Below are positions 10,264-18,725 of a DNA stretch of 64,000 nucleotides, in pieces (positions within the stretch are counted from its first letter, which is position 1; every line of letters starts with the position of its first letter). Origin of the DNA: Kribbella qitaiheensis (lineage in GTDB: Bacteria; Actinomycetota; Actinomycetes; Propionibacteriales; Kribbellaceae); contig NZ_CP043661.1 of NCBI RefSeq assembly GCF_014217565.1, positions 3,534,001-3,598,000 of the forward strand, written 5' to 3'. The notes under the pieces were generated by a model. That model had not been told where the DNA came from. It saw only the letters and a list, made by a program, of their open reading frames with translations, and did not search any database. The position numbers were made by a program, and so were the translations under genes.

Positions 10264-11355
10264 CTACTTCGAGAAGGCAGCGAACGCCGCGTACGTCGGG
10301 AGGTTGGTGAGACCGACCGTCCACAGCTTGCCGCCGGCCGCATCGGCGCCCGTCAGAGTGCCTTCCGCAGTCGTCGGACTCTTCGCCTTCACGAAGCTGG
10401 AACCGTTGAAATCAAGGACGATCGGCTTCGAGACGATCGTGTTGCCGACTTCCTGAAGGCTCTCACCGACGGCGACCGGGCGATTGTTCCGCAACGCCAC
10501 GTCGTACAACTGCGCCCCACCGGCCGGAGTGGCAATCCTGTTCCAGGACACCCCGTCGAAGTGCAGCGCGAGTGGGCGTTCCCCGAGCGGACCACCACCG
10601 TGCTCAACCCCGACCGCCCAGACGTCCTTCGGCCCGGCAGCCACCAACGCGGTCGGAATCTGCGACCCGTCGCTCGGCACCTCCTTCACCAGCTTCCAGC
10701 TCTTGCCGTCAAAGTGCGCAAGACCGGCATTCAGGCCGAGCCACGCGTCGTTCTTGGCGATGACGGTCAAGGCGTTGCCGTTGATGGAATTCTCCAGTCC
10801 GGCATTCAGAGCCTGCCACGAGCCCCCGGCGTACCGGTAGACCACGGCCCGCTCGACCCCGTCGACGCTCGCCCAACCAGCCACCCAAGGTGCGCCACCA
10901 GGGCCGATCGTGACCTCGTCGAAGGAACCGGTCGGCACCGCCGGCCCCGGTACGACGCGCCACGCGGATCCGTTCCAGTGCAGGACGAGCGGCTTCGGCT
11001 GCGCGGGATCGGCCCGGTCCAGGCCGACGGCCCAGACATTCTTGCCTCCGGCAACCGCAACGCTGGTCAGGGTCGAGTTCGTCCGCATCGGCTGCGGCGT
11101 CGTCTTCCAGTGGCCTCCGATCCATTGGACCGCGAACGGGCGCTGATCCTGGAAATCGTCGATCAGATCGCTACCCACCGCCCAGGTCCCGGCCGCGTTG
11201 GCGTCGACATCGTCGAGGATCGCGGGCTGGTGTTTGACCGGGGTCGGCGTCCAGGTCAGCGGCGTACTGGCCGGGCGGGCCTGGGCCGCGGTCGATCCGG
11301 TCGCGATCGTCACCGCGACCACCCCGAGAACTGCGAACGTTCGGCACTTCCTCAC
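10264..11355 (-). CDS. Secreted propeller-like repeat protein
   Basis: 363 residues with a signal peptide (VRKCRTFAVLGVVAVTIATGSTAAQA). The rest carries at least five related blades ending in a Trp/Val/Gly signature: GTWAVGSD, NVWAVGLD, APWVAGWA, DAWLGLNA and DVWAVGVE, with W-N-G or H-x-D/N-G-x-S/A-W between them. This fits a beta-propeller; binding partners are unknown. I choose GTG 11355, which has GGAGG 8 bases upstream, over the GTG at 11391. The last residues overlap nothing, and the GlxA remnant converges on it. Confidence 0.8.
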   Translation of the reverse strand: MRKCRTFAVLGVVAVTIATGSTAAQARPASTPLTWTPTPVKHQPAILDDVDANAAGTWAVGSDLIDDFQDQRPFAVQWIGGHWKTTPQPMRTNSTLTSVAVAGGKNVWAVGLDRADPAQPKPLVLHWNGSAWRVVPGPAVPTGSFDEVTIGPGGAPWVAGWASVDGVERAVVYRYAGGSWQALNAGLENSINGNALTVIAKNDAWLGLNAGLAHFDGKSWKLVKEVPSDGSQIPTALVAAGPKDVWAVGVEHGGGPLGERPLALHFDGVSWNRIATPAGGAQLYDVALRNNRPVAVGESLQEVGNTIVSKPIVLDFNGSSFVKAKSPTTAEGTLTGADAAGGKLWTVGLTNLPTYAAFAAFSK

Positions 11356-11453
11356 AGCGAATCCTCCAGCTCGAAGGTCCCTGCAGGGCACACCCCCGCA
11401 GACGTCCCTTGTCTGTCTGACGCTGTTACCCCCGCCGCCCGTTACACCTAGGT

Positions 11454-11479
11454 CTGCCCGGACGGCGCCGTCCGGGCAG
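11454..11479 (-). terminator. Perfect 26-bp palindrome, terminator of the APH-fold gene
   Basis: The 26 bases are a perfect inverted repeat centred on CGGCGCCG, placed 11 bp after the stop of the minus-strand gene ending at 11491. There is no U tail, as usual for actinomycete terminators. The adjacent ACCTAGGTCT (11446-11455) is mentioned in the findings. Confidence 0.65.
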
Positions 11480-11490
11480 GCCGACCGGTA

Positions 11491-12654
11491 CTACGCGTCG
11501 AGAGCGCTGAGCAGTTTCTCCAGGCCTGGCCGGGTCATCGGTCTGGTCAGGATGTCCACGGTCTCGCGATCGGCGAAGGTGGCGTGGTCGGCATCGGCCG
11601 GGCTGATCGCTTCGCAGATCGTGTTGTAGGTCCAGTTGAGATACCCGGTCACCGCCACCGCGAAGGACGCCAGCTCGAGTTCAGGCCAGTTGCCGGCGGC
11701 ATCGACATAACCGTCGCGGAACGCCGCGACCGTCTTCTGGTTGATCGACGGACGCAGGGTCCACTGGGTGAGCCCGGTGCCGAGTTCGGACGCGGGCGTC
11801 AGCGACCCCGCGAAGTCCCACTCGGTGACGACCAGCTCGTCGTTGTGGCCGGTGCGAACATGCTCCGGGATGAGGTTGCAGTTGCAGAGAATGAGCGCCT
11901 CGCCGTCGATCTCGACATCGATCGTGCGCAGGTCCAGCAGGACCGGGAGCGTCTCGGCGAGCCGCTCCGCCCACGGCTTGCGAGCGACGCGCGCCCGCTC
12001 GAGAAGTCGTTCCCAATCCGCGTCGGACCCGCGCTGGGTCAGATACGGATTCACCGGCGCAGTACCCGGAATCGCCAACGAATGAAGGGTTCCGTACGTC
12101 GTACCGATCCGCCGGGCGATCGCTGCCGGCGGCGGAGCCACCGGCGACGGTCCGACCTGGATCCACTCGTGAACCCGCCAGCTCTGCCCCTGCACGGTTT
12201 CGATCAGCCGACCCTCGGTACTGCGGACAGGCGTCGGTGCCACGATGCCGGCGGCAACTGCCGCATCGCGAAGCCGGGAGCCGGCCTCGGCCTGCGCTTC
12301 GTCGATCCACGGAAACACAGTCACGGCCAGCCAACGACCACGATCGGTGGTCAGCGACCAGCAGCGGCCCATGGCGGTGAACGAAACCGGCGTTGCCTCC
12401 TTGGTGATGCGCCCAAGGCCGAAGGCATCGGCCAGCGCATCCGAAAGCCCCTCCGGTACTACGGGCAGCTCGGTGGCGCGTCGCTCGGCCTCCGACTTGA
12501 GCGCGTTCCAATCGCGCAGGCCGTACTCCGAGGCAAGCGCCTGCTGGGCATCGGCAAGTGACGCGCCGGGACTCGATTCGCGCAGGGCTGCCAGCAGGTC
12601 CTTGGCCTCTTTGCGCAGAAATCCCAAACTTGGTTTGTCAGGCAGAAATCTCAC
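11491..12654 (-). CDS. APH-fold phosphotransferase-like protein with altered catalytic loop
   Basis: 387 residues. An N-terminal helical segment (PSLGFLRKEAKDLLAALRE and SLADAQQALASEYGLRDW) typical of a group of actinomycete phosphotransferases precedes a kinase-like APH domain. The metal-binding EWDFAGS is present, but where the family has a His-x-Asp/Asn catalytic loop the sequence reads ILCNCNLIPEHV, so the His is Asn and the later Asn is His. Activity may be lost or changed. Start GTG 12654, with AGAGGA upstream, keeps the conserved N-terminus; a longer frame to 12690 exists. A palindromic terminator follows. Confidence 0.75.
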   Translation of the reverse strand: MRFLPDKPSLGFLRKEAKDLLAALRESSPGASLADAQQALASEYGLRDWNALKSEAERRATELPVVPEGLSDALADAFGLGRITKEATPVSFTAMGRCWSLTTDRGRWLAVTVFPWIDEAQAEAGSRLRDAAVAAGIVAPTPVRSTEGRLIETVQGQSWRVHEWIQVGPSPVAPPPAAIARRIGTTYGTLHSLAIPGTAPVNPYLTQRGSDADWERLLERARVARKPWAERLAETLPVLLDLRTIDVEIDGEALILCNCNLIPEHVRTGHNDELVVTEWDFAGSLTPASELGTGLTQWTLRPSINQKTVAAFRDGYVDAAGNWPELELASFAVAVTGYLNWTYNTICEAISPADADHATFADRETVDILTRPMTRPGLEKLLSALDA

Positions 12655-12897
12655 AGCTCGTCCTCTCGCGCCCGGACTCGCACGGGCCACAAGGGGAGCC
12701 TGTGAACTCCACTTCGATCATTGACCAAGCGGGGGTGGCTTCCAGCCTTCCGGCGAGTCTCGACGCGGCCCCTACCACGTAGGGCTCTGACGCTACCCGT
12801 GCTCCAACTGCCTGGTCAACAACGGCTTTCGCTCCGAACCAGACGGCCGTCGGCGGCGTCGTACCCGATCGAGTGTTGCCATCAAGGAGGAACGATC

Positions 12898-13686
12898 ATC
12901 AAGCCGACGCAGCTTCGACCGGCCAAGTTCGACGAGTTGCACGACAACGCCGTACCGCTGATCGCAGCCGGGAAGCACGGCCGCGACACAGTCCCGGAAG
13001 AAGGCGGCCGCTGGCCGGTGAGCGTCGTACTACGGCCTGCCGTCGACGGTGATCTCAGTCGCCGATTGGACGCACTCACCCGAGTAGCCGCCGACCTGGC
13101 AGGCCCCCGACACTGGCACACCGGCCGACCCGGATCCGCCCACCTGACAGTCCGCGCCCTCGAGTTGTACCGACCAACCGTCGAGCCGACGGAGCCAGTC
13201 GTCCAGCGCTACCAAGCCGCCATGTCGCGCGCGGCCGCCGACTGTGGTCCGGCCCGGATCGAAGTGGTCGGCCTGACTCTCACCGCCGGCACCGTGATGG
13301 CGGCCGCAGTCTCCGCGGACGATCAGGCCGACCTGTTCCTGGATCGCCTGGCGGAAGAACTCGGCCCGGATGGCTGGCTCGAAGTCCCCTTCGGGCGCCG
13401 CGATATCTGGTACTTCAACCTGCTCCACTTCACCGGCGACATCCGCCGGCCCGGCACCCTGATCGATTGGGTCGCCGCTCATCGCGACCATCACATCGGC
13501 GACGAGACGATCCCCGCCGCGGAACTGGTCCGTTTCCACCACTCCCCCGGCCCTGAGCGCCCGTTCATGCGTCCGGAAGTACTCGCCCGGATATCCCTCG
13601 CCGGTCTGCCCGGCTGCCCGGGCTCGCGCCCGCGGTCGTTCGTCAGCACCTACTCCGAGACAGAACCGGAGTCCGGCCGGGTGTAG
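12898..13686 (+). CDS. 2H-phosphoesterase-like protein (possible ATC start)
   Basis: About 263 residues. Two H-x-T motifs spaced as in the 2H (2'-5' RNA ligase-like) superfamily are visible: AHLTVRALE near residue 82 and LLHFTGDI in the second half. Substrate unknown; it would act on a cyclic phosphodiester or similar nucleotide or RNA end. The start is uncertain: a strong AAGGAGG (12884-12890) stands 7 bases before ATC at 12898, and no ATG, GTG or TTG lies in frame close to it. Either ATC is used, the ATG was lost, or translation begins far upstream in a low-quality frame. Confidence 0.6.
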   Translation: MKPTQLRPAKFDELHDNAVPLIAAGKHGRDTVPEEGGRWPVSVVLRPAVDGDLSRRLDALTRVAADLAGPRHWHTGRPGSAHLTVRALELYRPTVEPTEPVVQRYQAAMSRAAADCGPARIEVVGLTLTAGTVMAAAVSADDQADLFLDRLAEELGPDGWLEVPFGRRDIWYFNLLHFTGDIRRPGTLIDWVAAHRDHHIGDETIPAAELVRFHHSPGPERPFMRPEVLARISLAGLPGCPGSRPRSFVSTYSETEPESGRV

Positions 13687-13707
13687 CCGACCTGCCGCCT
13701 CCCGCAC

Positions 13708-13738
13708 TTGAGGTTGACACTGTGACAAGGTCTTCACT
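13708..13738 (+). promoter_or_regulatory. MerR-type promoter with 19-bp spacer and palindrome
   Basis: -35 TTGAGG (13708-13713), 19-bp spacer, -10 TTCACT (13733-13738). The spacer starts with TTGACACTGTGACAA (13714-13728), an inverted repeat with only one mismatched pair. The long spacer plus a central dyad is the hallmark of MerR-family control, and the MerR gene lies in the operon that this promoter drives, so autoregulation is likely. Confidence 0.6.
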
Positions 13739-13749
13739 GGGTGCAGGAG

Positions 13750-14475
13750 GTGGTCCTCATCAACTCGCCACATGTAAATTCACCGGACGCGCGGCTGCTC
13801 GCCGCGTTGGACGCCGGGAACTCGTCGACGCGGCTCCAGGCCGTTCTGGCGGTCGGAACGGACTCCGACCCCGGCCTCGTCGACGCGCTGGTGGCGCGGT
13901 GCGCGATCGAGCCGGACTTCTTCGTACGCGACATGCTGACCTGGGCGTTGACCCGGCTGCCGGCGGAGATCACGGTGCCCAGACTGCGTGCGGAGCTCGG
14001 TTCCGAGCATGCTCAGGCGCGCAGTCAGGCGTTGCACACGCTGTCCAAGATCGGGGACGCGAGTGTGTGGCCCGCGATCACGCGGTCGTTGCTGCGCGAC
14101 GCCGACGAGGAGGTCGCGCGAAGCGCCTGGCGTACGGCCGTCCTGCTCGTGCCCGACGGTGAACGGGACAGGCTGGCCGCGGAGCTGGTCACCCAACTCG
14201 GCCGCGGCGACCGGAATGTGCAGCTGAGCCTCAGCCGGGCGCTGGTCGAACTCGGCGACCTGATCGTGCCCGCCTTGCAGCCGGGGCTGGCGAGTGAAGA
14301 CCAGGCGGTGCGTGCTCACGCCCGCGCCACCGAACTGCTCCTCCGCGACCCGGAGGCCGGTTTCGACCCAGCCATCGGCGAGGCGAAGCGGACTATCGCG
14401 CTTCATCCGGGGCAGGTCAGGGCAACCACCGGCGTCGCGGCCGGCGATGTCAGGGACGGGATCCCCTGGTGCTGA
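13750..14475 (+). CDS. HEAT-repeat protein, partner of the MerR-HEAT regulator
   Basis: 241 residues made of helical HEAT-like repeats, e.g. DPGLVDALVARCAIEPDFFVRDMLTWALTRLP in pieces of about 35 residues with the recurring A-R-x-x-A pattern. No signal peptide. Start: GTG 13750 fits the promoter just upstream better than GTG 13741, which would lie before the expected transcript start. Its last 7 bp overlap the MerR-HEAT gene, so the two are co-translated. HEAT scaffolds bind proteins; a role as antagonist or sensor partner of the regulator is a guess. Confidence 0.72.
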   Translation: MVLINSPHVNSPDARLLAALDAGNSSTRLQAVLAVGTDSDPGLVDALVARCAIEPDFFVRDMLTWALTRLPAEITVPRLRAELGSEHAQARSQALHTLSKIGDASVWPAITRSLLRDADEEVARSAWRTAVLLVPDGERDRLAAELVTQLGRGDRNVQLSLSRALVELGDLIVPALQPGLASEDQAVRAHARATELLLRDPEAGFDPAIGEAKRTIALHPGQVRATTGVAAGDVRDGIPWC

Positions 14476-15476
14476 TCGGCGAGGTCGCTCGCCGCTCGGG
14501 GGTGAGCGCCCGGATGCTCCGGCACTACGACACCCTCGGGCTGGTGCGTCCGACGGGCCGCACGGTCGGCGGCTATCGCGAGTACTCCGCCGAGGACATC
14601 CGCCGGATCTTCCACGTGGAGAGTCTGCGCACCCTTGGCCTGTCGCTGCGCGAAATCGGACGCGCTCTGGAGGACCCCGCCTTCACGCCGTCCGACCTGG
14701 TCGGCGACCTGATCCGACGTACTGAGGAGCGACTGCGGCGGGACCAGGAGCTGCTCGAACGACTCCGTACGGTCGATGCCTCGACGCAGTCGGGCTGGCA
14801 GGGCGTCTTGCGGATCGTCGAACTACTGCATGGGCTCAACTCGCCCAGTGCCGCCCGCCGGCAGCAGACCGTCTTGGCTCCGACTGAAGACGTGCCGGTT
14901 CCCACCGAGTTGCTGGCTGCGGCGGTGCTGGCCGAATCCGACCCGAACGTCGCCGGCGCCCTGCGGTGGGCCCTCGCCCGAGCGGAGGGCGACCCGGTGG
15001 CGAACGTTGCCTCCGGCGCCTATTCGGACAACGTCGAGATCCGGCGACGCGCAGTACGGGCGATCGCCGAGCTGCCGGAATCCCCGAGCGCGAACACTGT
15101 GCTCGCGGACGCACTCGGCGACTCCGACCCGGCAGTGCGCAGGAACGCTGCTCTGGCACTAGGTGCGCGTGGCGCCACCGCGGCCGTGCCAACCCTTGTC
15201 GCCATGGTGGTCGAGGGCACCAACGACGTCGACGCGGCCGAGATTCTCGGAGCCTTGTCGCTGGACCCCGCGAACGCGGCCCAGATCCTGACCGCACTGG
15301 CCGACGAACTCGCCGCACCCACTGCGAACTCCGGGGTGCGAATCCGCCTGGCCCAGGCCCTGGCCGAGCTGCCAGCCACCATCGCCCGCGACCTCCTGCA
15401 GCAACTGACCTCTGACGACGACCCTCCCGTCGCCCTGATCGCCACCGCCTTCCTCCACACCCTCAACAACCGCTAA
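14469..15476 (+). CDS. MerR-family regulator fused to HEAT repeats
   Basis: 335 residues. Residues 1-70 are a MerR winged helix domain (IGEVARRSGVSARMLRHYDTLGLVRP then GGYREYSAEDIRRI), followed by a coiled-coil dimer helix (about 75-110). The C-terminal 200 residues are HEAT-like repeats (RRRAVRAIAELPES, VRRNAALALGARGA). So instead of a ligand pocket this regulator has a protein-binding solenoid like that of the gene before it. GTG start at 14469 overlaps the upstream stop. It probably controls the MerR-type promoter at 13708-13738. Confidence 0.85.
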   Translation: MLIGEVARRSGVSARMLRHYDTLGLVRPTGRTVGGYREYSAEDIRRIFHVESLRTLGLSLREIGRALEDPAFTPSDLVGDLIRRTEERLRRDQELLERLRTVDASTQSGWQGVLRIVELLHGLNSPSAARRQQTVLAPTEDVPVPTELLAAAVLAESDPNVAGALRWALARAEGDPVANVASGAYSDNVEIRRRAVRAIAELPESPSANTVLADALGDSDPAVRRNAALALGARGATAAVPTLVAMVVEGTNDVDAAEILGALSLDPANAAQILTALADELAAPTANSGVRIRLAQALAELPATIARDLLQQLTSDDDPPVALIATAFLHTLNNR

Positions 15477-15484
15477 GCCCACCC

Positions 15485-15542
15485 CCTTAGTGCACGGTGT
15501 CAGCACCCGGTGCGCGGGAAACGCTCACGCCGTGCACAAAGG
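15485..15542. repeat. 58-bp palindromic repeat, copy B1
   Basis: Begins CCTTAGTGCACGGTGTCAGC and ends CACGCCGTGCACAAAGG; the two arms of about 20 bases pair almost completely. It differs from copy B2 at only two positions. Confidence 0.8.
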
Positions 15543-15558
15543 CTGACCCCAACCCACC

Positions 15559-15616
15559 CCTTAGTGCACGGTGTCAGCACCCGGCGCGCGGGAAACGCTC
15601 ACACCGTGCACAAAGG
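15559..15616. repeat. 58-bp palindromic repeat, copy B2
   Basis: Same arms as B1, separated from it by 16 bp (repeat period 74 bp). The centre contains GGCGCGCGGG. Lies between the MerR-HEAT gene and the convergent S8 peptidase gene. Confidence 0.8.
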
Positions 15617-15692
15617 TCGCCTTGGAGCGGGCCTGGACCGAGGCCGGGCGGGTGCCCGACCTCGGTCGTTCGCGGTTAGCGGTCGTCTGCGG

Positions 15693-17537
15693 TTAGCGGG
15701 CGCTCAGTACGCCGGCGCCGAAGGCTGCTCCGTCGCGGTGGACGGCTCGGGCCGCCAGGATCGCGTTCAGCAGGATCGGGGCGACCCGTCCGCCGAACTC
15801 CTGGCGAGTCAGCGCCGCGATACCGACGGCGGTCGGCGCCGACGCCGACGTACCGAAGAAGCGGCATTGACCTTCGACGGCCGTCGGGCAGGTCCCTGAG
15901 CCGAACGGGCCTACGCCGCTGACCGAGACACCGTCCGAAGCGGCCCAGTACGGCGCGGGGAAGCTGAGCGTCAACGGACTCGCGACACCGCGGCACGGGC
16001 CGGGCTTACCACCCGGGCAACGCGTGCTGGTGATGATCTGGGTCGGCCCGGCCGCGGAGTACGCCTCGAGCGGGACCGTCTTCGGATCGACGGAGACGCT
16101 GACGTTGACCGCGCCCGCACTGGTCGCGAAGCCGAGGTAGTTCGAGTCCGGATTCATCGAGCCGGCCCGCTCCGGCGGGTCGATCGTCCGTACGCCGGCC
16201 GACAGGGCGCGCCAGCGCAGGTCGAGTACCGGCGCATTCTTGGCCGACGAGGTGCCCTGGACATCCACGACCAACTTCGCCGGCTGCGCGACACCGGTGG
16301 TGTTCTGATAGATGAACTGCTCGATGGTGTCGCCGACGCCGTCAGCCTGTACCGCGTTGCTGGCCGCGAGGCATTGCGTCCCGCTCGCGTCCATCAGGTA
16401 CAGGTTGAGGTCGGTGAATCCGCCCTGACCCGCGGTCGGGAACACCGCCCGCGGCTCACTCCACTGCAGCGTCGGCAGGATCGCCGCACCCGGCAGGAGA
16501 TTGAGGTCGTACGTCGTGTCGGCGCCGCGCAGCTTCACCACGTTGTCGGGTGCGTTCGGGCAACCGCTGAACGGTCCGACCACGCCGTCCGGCCCACTAC
16601 CGGTCCCGGTCGCGGTGACTCGCGGCGCGTGCCGCCCACCGAGGTTCCCGGCCGACGAGCTGACGAAGATGCCGTGCTTGGCGAGCCCTTCGGCGGTGGC
16701 AGCGCCGATGCCCTGCTGGAAAGCGGGGTCGTCGTCGAGAGCGATGTCCTCGGCGATCATCGTCACGCCCGCGTTCGCGAGGGTGTGGAACGCGGCCACG
16801 TAGTCGGCCGTGGTGTCCTGGGTGCTGGCGAAGGCGAGCTTCGCCTGCGGCGCGAGGTCGTGGATGATCTCCAGCATCGCGGTGCCTTCGTCATCGTCGT
16901 ACGTGCCCTGCTGCAACACCTGTACGTCGGGAGGCAGCTCGCCCTGCGCGACGGATTCGGCGAGGTGGTCCACGTCGCCGGAGATCGCGCCGATCTTCTG
17001 CCCACGCCCGGTCAACCCGCTGGACTGAGCGATATCGGCCTTGTGCAGCTGGACGCTCTCGGCGGTGACCGGCCCGACGTCGACGGCCGGCCGCAGCGAC
17101 GGGCGCATCGCCGTCACCCAACCGAGTCCGGCGACCGCGTCGAGCTTGTCGTACGGGACAGAGGTCGACACCAGGCCGGTGGTCGGCAGGTCGGCGCCGG
17201 CTACCGGCTTGAAGTCGGCGGAGTTCTTCAGCACCGACACCCCGAGCGAGGCGAGCGATGCTTCCTGCTGCGCGGTCACCGGCGACGCGGCGTACAGCTG
17301 AACCCCGATCCGCCCACCCGCGTCGACGCCGAGCGACTTGGCCATCGGACTACTCTGCTTCGACTTCGCCGCGGCAGCCGCAACCTTGGCGCTGTCACGC
17401 AACAGGGTGGGCACTTTGGATGGAGTGTTCTTGGCGGCCTCGGCGCCAGGCGCGGCCAAGGCGGGTTGGACAGCGGTGACAACCACCGCCGGAACAATCA
17501 ACAACACACTTCCCAGGACGTACGACAACTTCCTCAC
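15693..17537 (-). CDS. Secreted S8-like serine peptidase with Glu in place of the catalytic His
   Basis: 614 residues with a signal peptide (VRKLSYVLGSVLLIVPAVVVTAVQPALA) and a prosegment. The Asp region is KIGAISGDVDHL (about D188/D190). The position that in subtilisins reads HGT is instead E217 in DDDEGTAMLEIIHDLAP. The nucleophile Ser564 is in FFGTSASAPTAVGIAAL. A D-E-S arrangement recalls sedolisins, though the fold signature is S8. A beta-rich insert with paired Cys lies between E217 and the Ser. Start GTG 17537 has GGAGG upstream; the longer frame to 17666 lacks one. Confidence 0.82.
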   Translation of the reverse strand: MRKLSYVLGSVLLIVPAVVVTAVQPALAAPGAEAAKNTPSKVPTLLRDSAKVAAAAAKSKQSSPMAKSLGVDAGGRIGVQLYAASPVTAQQEASLASLGVSVLKNSADFKPVAGADLPTTGLVSTSVPYDKLDAVAGLGWVTAMRPSLRPAVDVGPVTAESVQLHKADIAQSSGLTGRGQKIGAISGDVDHLAESVAQGELPPDVQVLQQGTYDDDEGTAMLEIIHDLAPQAKLAFASTQDTTADYVAAFHTLANAGVTMIAEDIALDDDPAFQQGIGAATAEGLAKHGIFVSSSAGNLGGRHAPRVTATGTGSGPDGVVGPFSGCPNAPDNVVKLRGADTTYDLNLLPGAAILPTLQWSEPRAVFPTAGQGGFTDLNLYLMDASGTQCLAASNAVQADGVGDTIEQFIYQNTTGVAQPAKLVVDVQGTSSAKNAPVLDLRWRALSAGVRTIDPPERAGSMNPDSNYLGFATSAGAVNVSVSVDPKTVPLEAYSAAGPTQIITSTRCPGGKPGPCRGVASPLTLSFPAPYWAASDGVSVSGVGPFGSGTCPTAVEGQCRFFGTSASAPTAVGIAALTRQEFGGRVAPILLNAILAARAVHRDGAAFGAGVLSAR

Positions 17538-17832
17538 AGTTCCTCCAAGCTCGCGCATTCCGGAGGACCAACACCGACGGGCATCGGCCGACGGGTGAGA
17601 CAGCACACCGTGAGCGGACCCCCCAACCCAACGCCCCACCGCAGCCCCAACCGTCACCCACCCCACCCACTCTGTCCAGACCCACTACCAACAACACGGG
17701 AATCCCCGCACACTTGCACTCCGCCCCCGCACGCTCCTCCGTCGACCCGCTCCCACCCACCCGGGGTCGCGGCTGTCTACGTCGCCGCTCGACGAACCCG
17801 CGCCCGCATCTGCCTCTTCTTGGTCGGCAGGA
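17538..17832. other. Gene-free stretch upstream of the S8 peptidase
   Basis: 295 bp. C-rich on the plus strand, with one minus-strand copy of the intergenic word CGACGGAGGAG (17734-17744). It should hold the peptidase promoter and the 3' end of the toxin transcript. I see no convincing gene or terminator. Confidence 0.5.
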
Positions 17833-18725
17833 TCAGCTCTCTTGCCACTCCAGCGCCAAGTGATTCCACACCATGGCCTTGACTCTGCCCGTGATCGCAG
17901 GGTCGGCGAAGGCGCTCACTGCGGCAATGACGGTTCCGAAGTCGGGTAGCCGGTCGTCCAGCTTCTGTTTGCGAGCCCAGGCTCGCCAGCGCGTTTCACC
18001 AAAGGCGACGATGCCGCCGAGTGTCACCGCGAGTGGGGCCAACGACACGCCACGATGGTCGGCAACGACCTGGAGTGAGTCCTGCAGCTCGTTCCCATCG
18101 ATCGCCTGATGTCTGCTCAGCAAATAGATGTCGGCGAAATCCCGCCGGCGTGTGTTGGCCAACCGTCGCTCCATGGCCGTCACGACCTTCTTCGCGAACA
18201 CCATCGACAACGGATAGGCCAGCAGGTCGATCTGTCCGCCCAGCAACCGCGGAAGTCGCAGCATGCCCGCGGACGGGCTGATCGGAGCGCCCACGCTGAC
18301 GTCGACATGGAAGGCAATCCGAGCCTTGGCGAGCTGACAGGCCATGCTCACCCGCGTCCCGCAGTACTGGTCCTGGTCCCGGATCGTGTCTGCGACCGCA
18401 TCGTCTACCTCGAAGACCAGTCCGTCATCGAGCGCGCCTCGAGCAACCTCCTGAATACGGTCGAGGACCAGATCGGGGTCATTGGAGAGGCAATGGCCTG
18501 GAGGTCGACGTCTCGGGTCGGGCGTCGCAGGTCGTAGGCGGCCAGCAGAGTCCCGCCCTTGAGCACGAATCTGTCCGCATCGGCCGAGTGAGAAAGCCGA
18601 TCCAGGAATCCCTCCAGCGTGTACAGCGCGAGGAGTTCGTCAGTGGGGCGACGATTGCGTCGGGCCAGGTTCTGCAGATCCAGGTAGGCCTGGCCGGCGC
18701 GACTCTCTCGCGTCGGCCGGTTCAC
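17833..18725 (-). pseudogene. AbiEii/AbiGii-type nucleotidyltransferase toxin, frameshifted
   Basis: The N-terminal part from GTG 18725 (VNRPTRESRAGQAYLDLQNLARR) carries the nucleotidyltransferase signature FVLKGGTLLAAYDL and RPTRDVDL. The rest continues in another frame (LSNDPDLVLDRIQEVARGALDDG to the stop at 17833), with KKVVTAMERR and TRRRDFADIYLL as in the family. One base is missing in about 18484-18500. Joined length is about 297 residues, full size for AbiEii toxins of the type IV AbiE systems, which modify tRNA or other targets. Here the toxin is broken or misread. GAGG stands 7 bases before the start. Confidence 0.82.
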
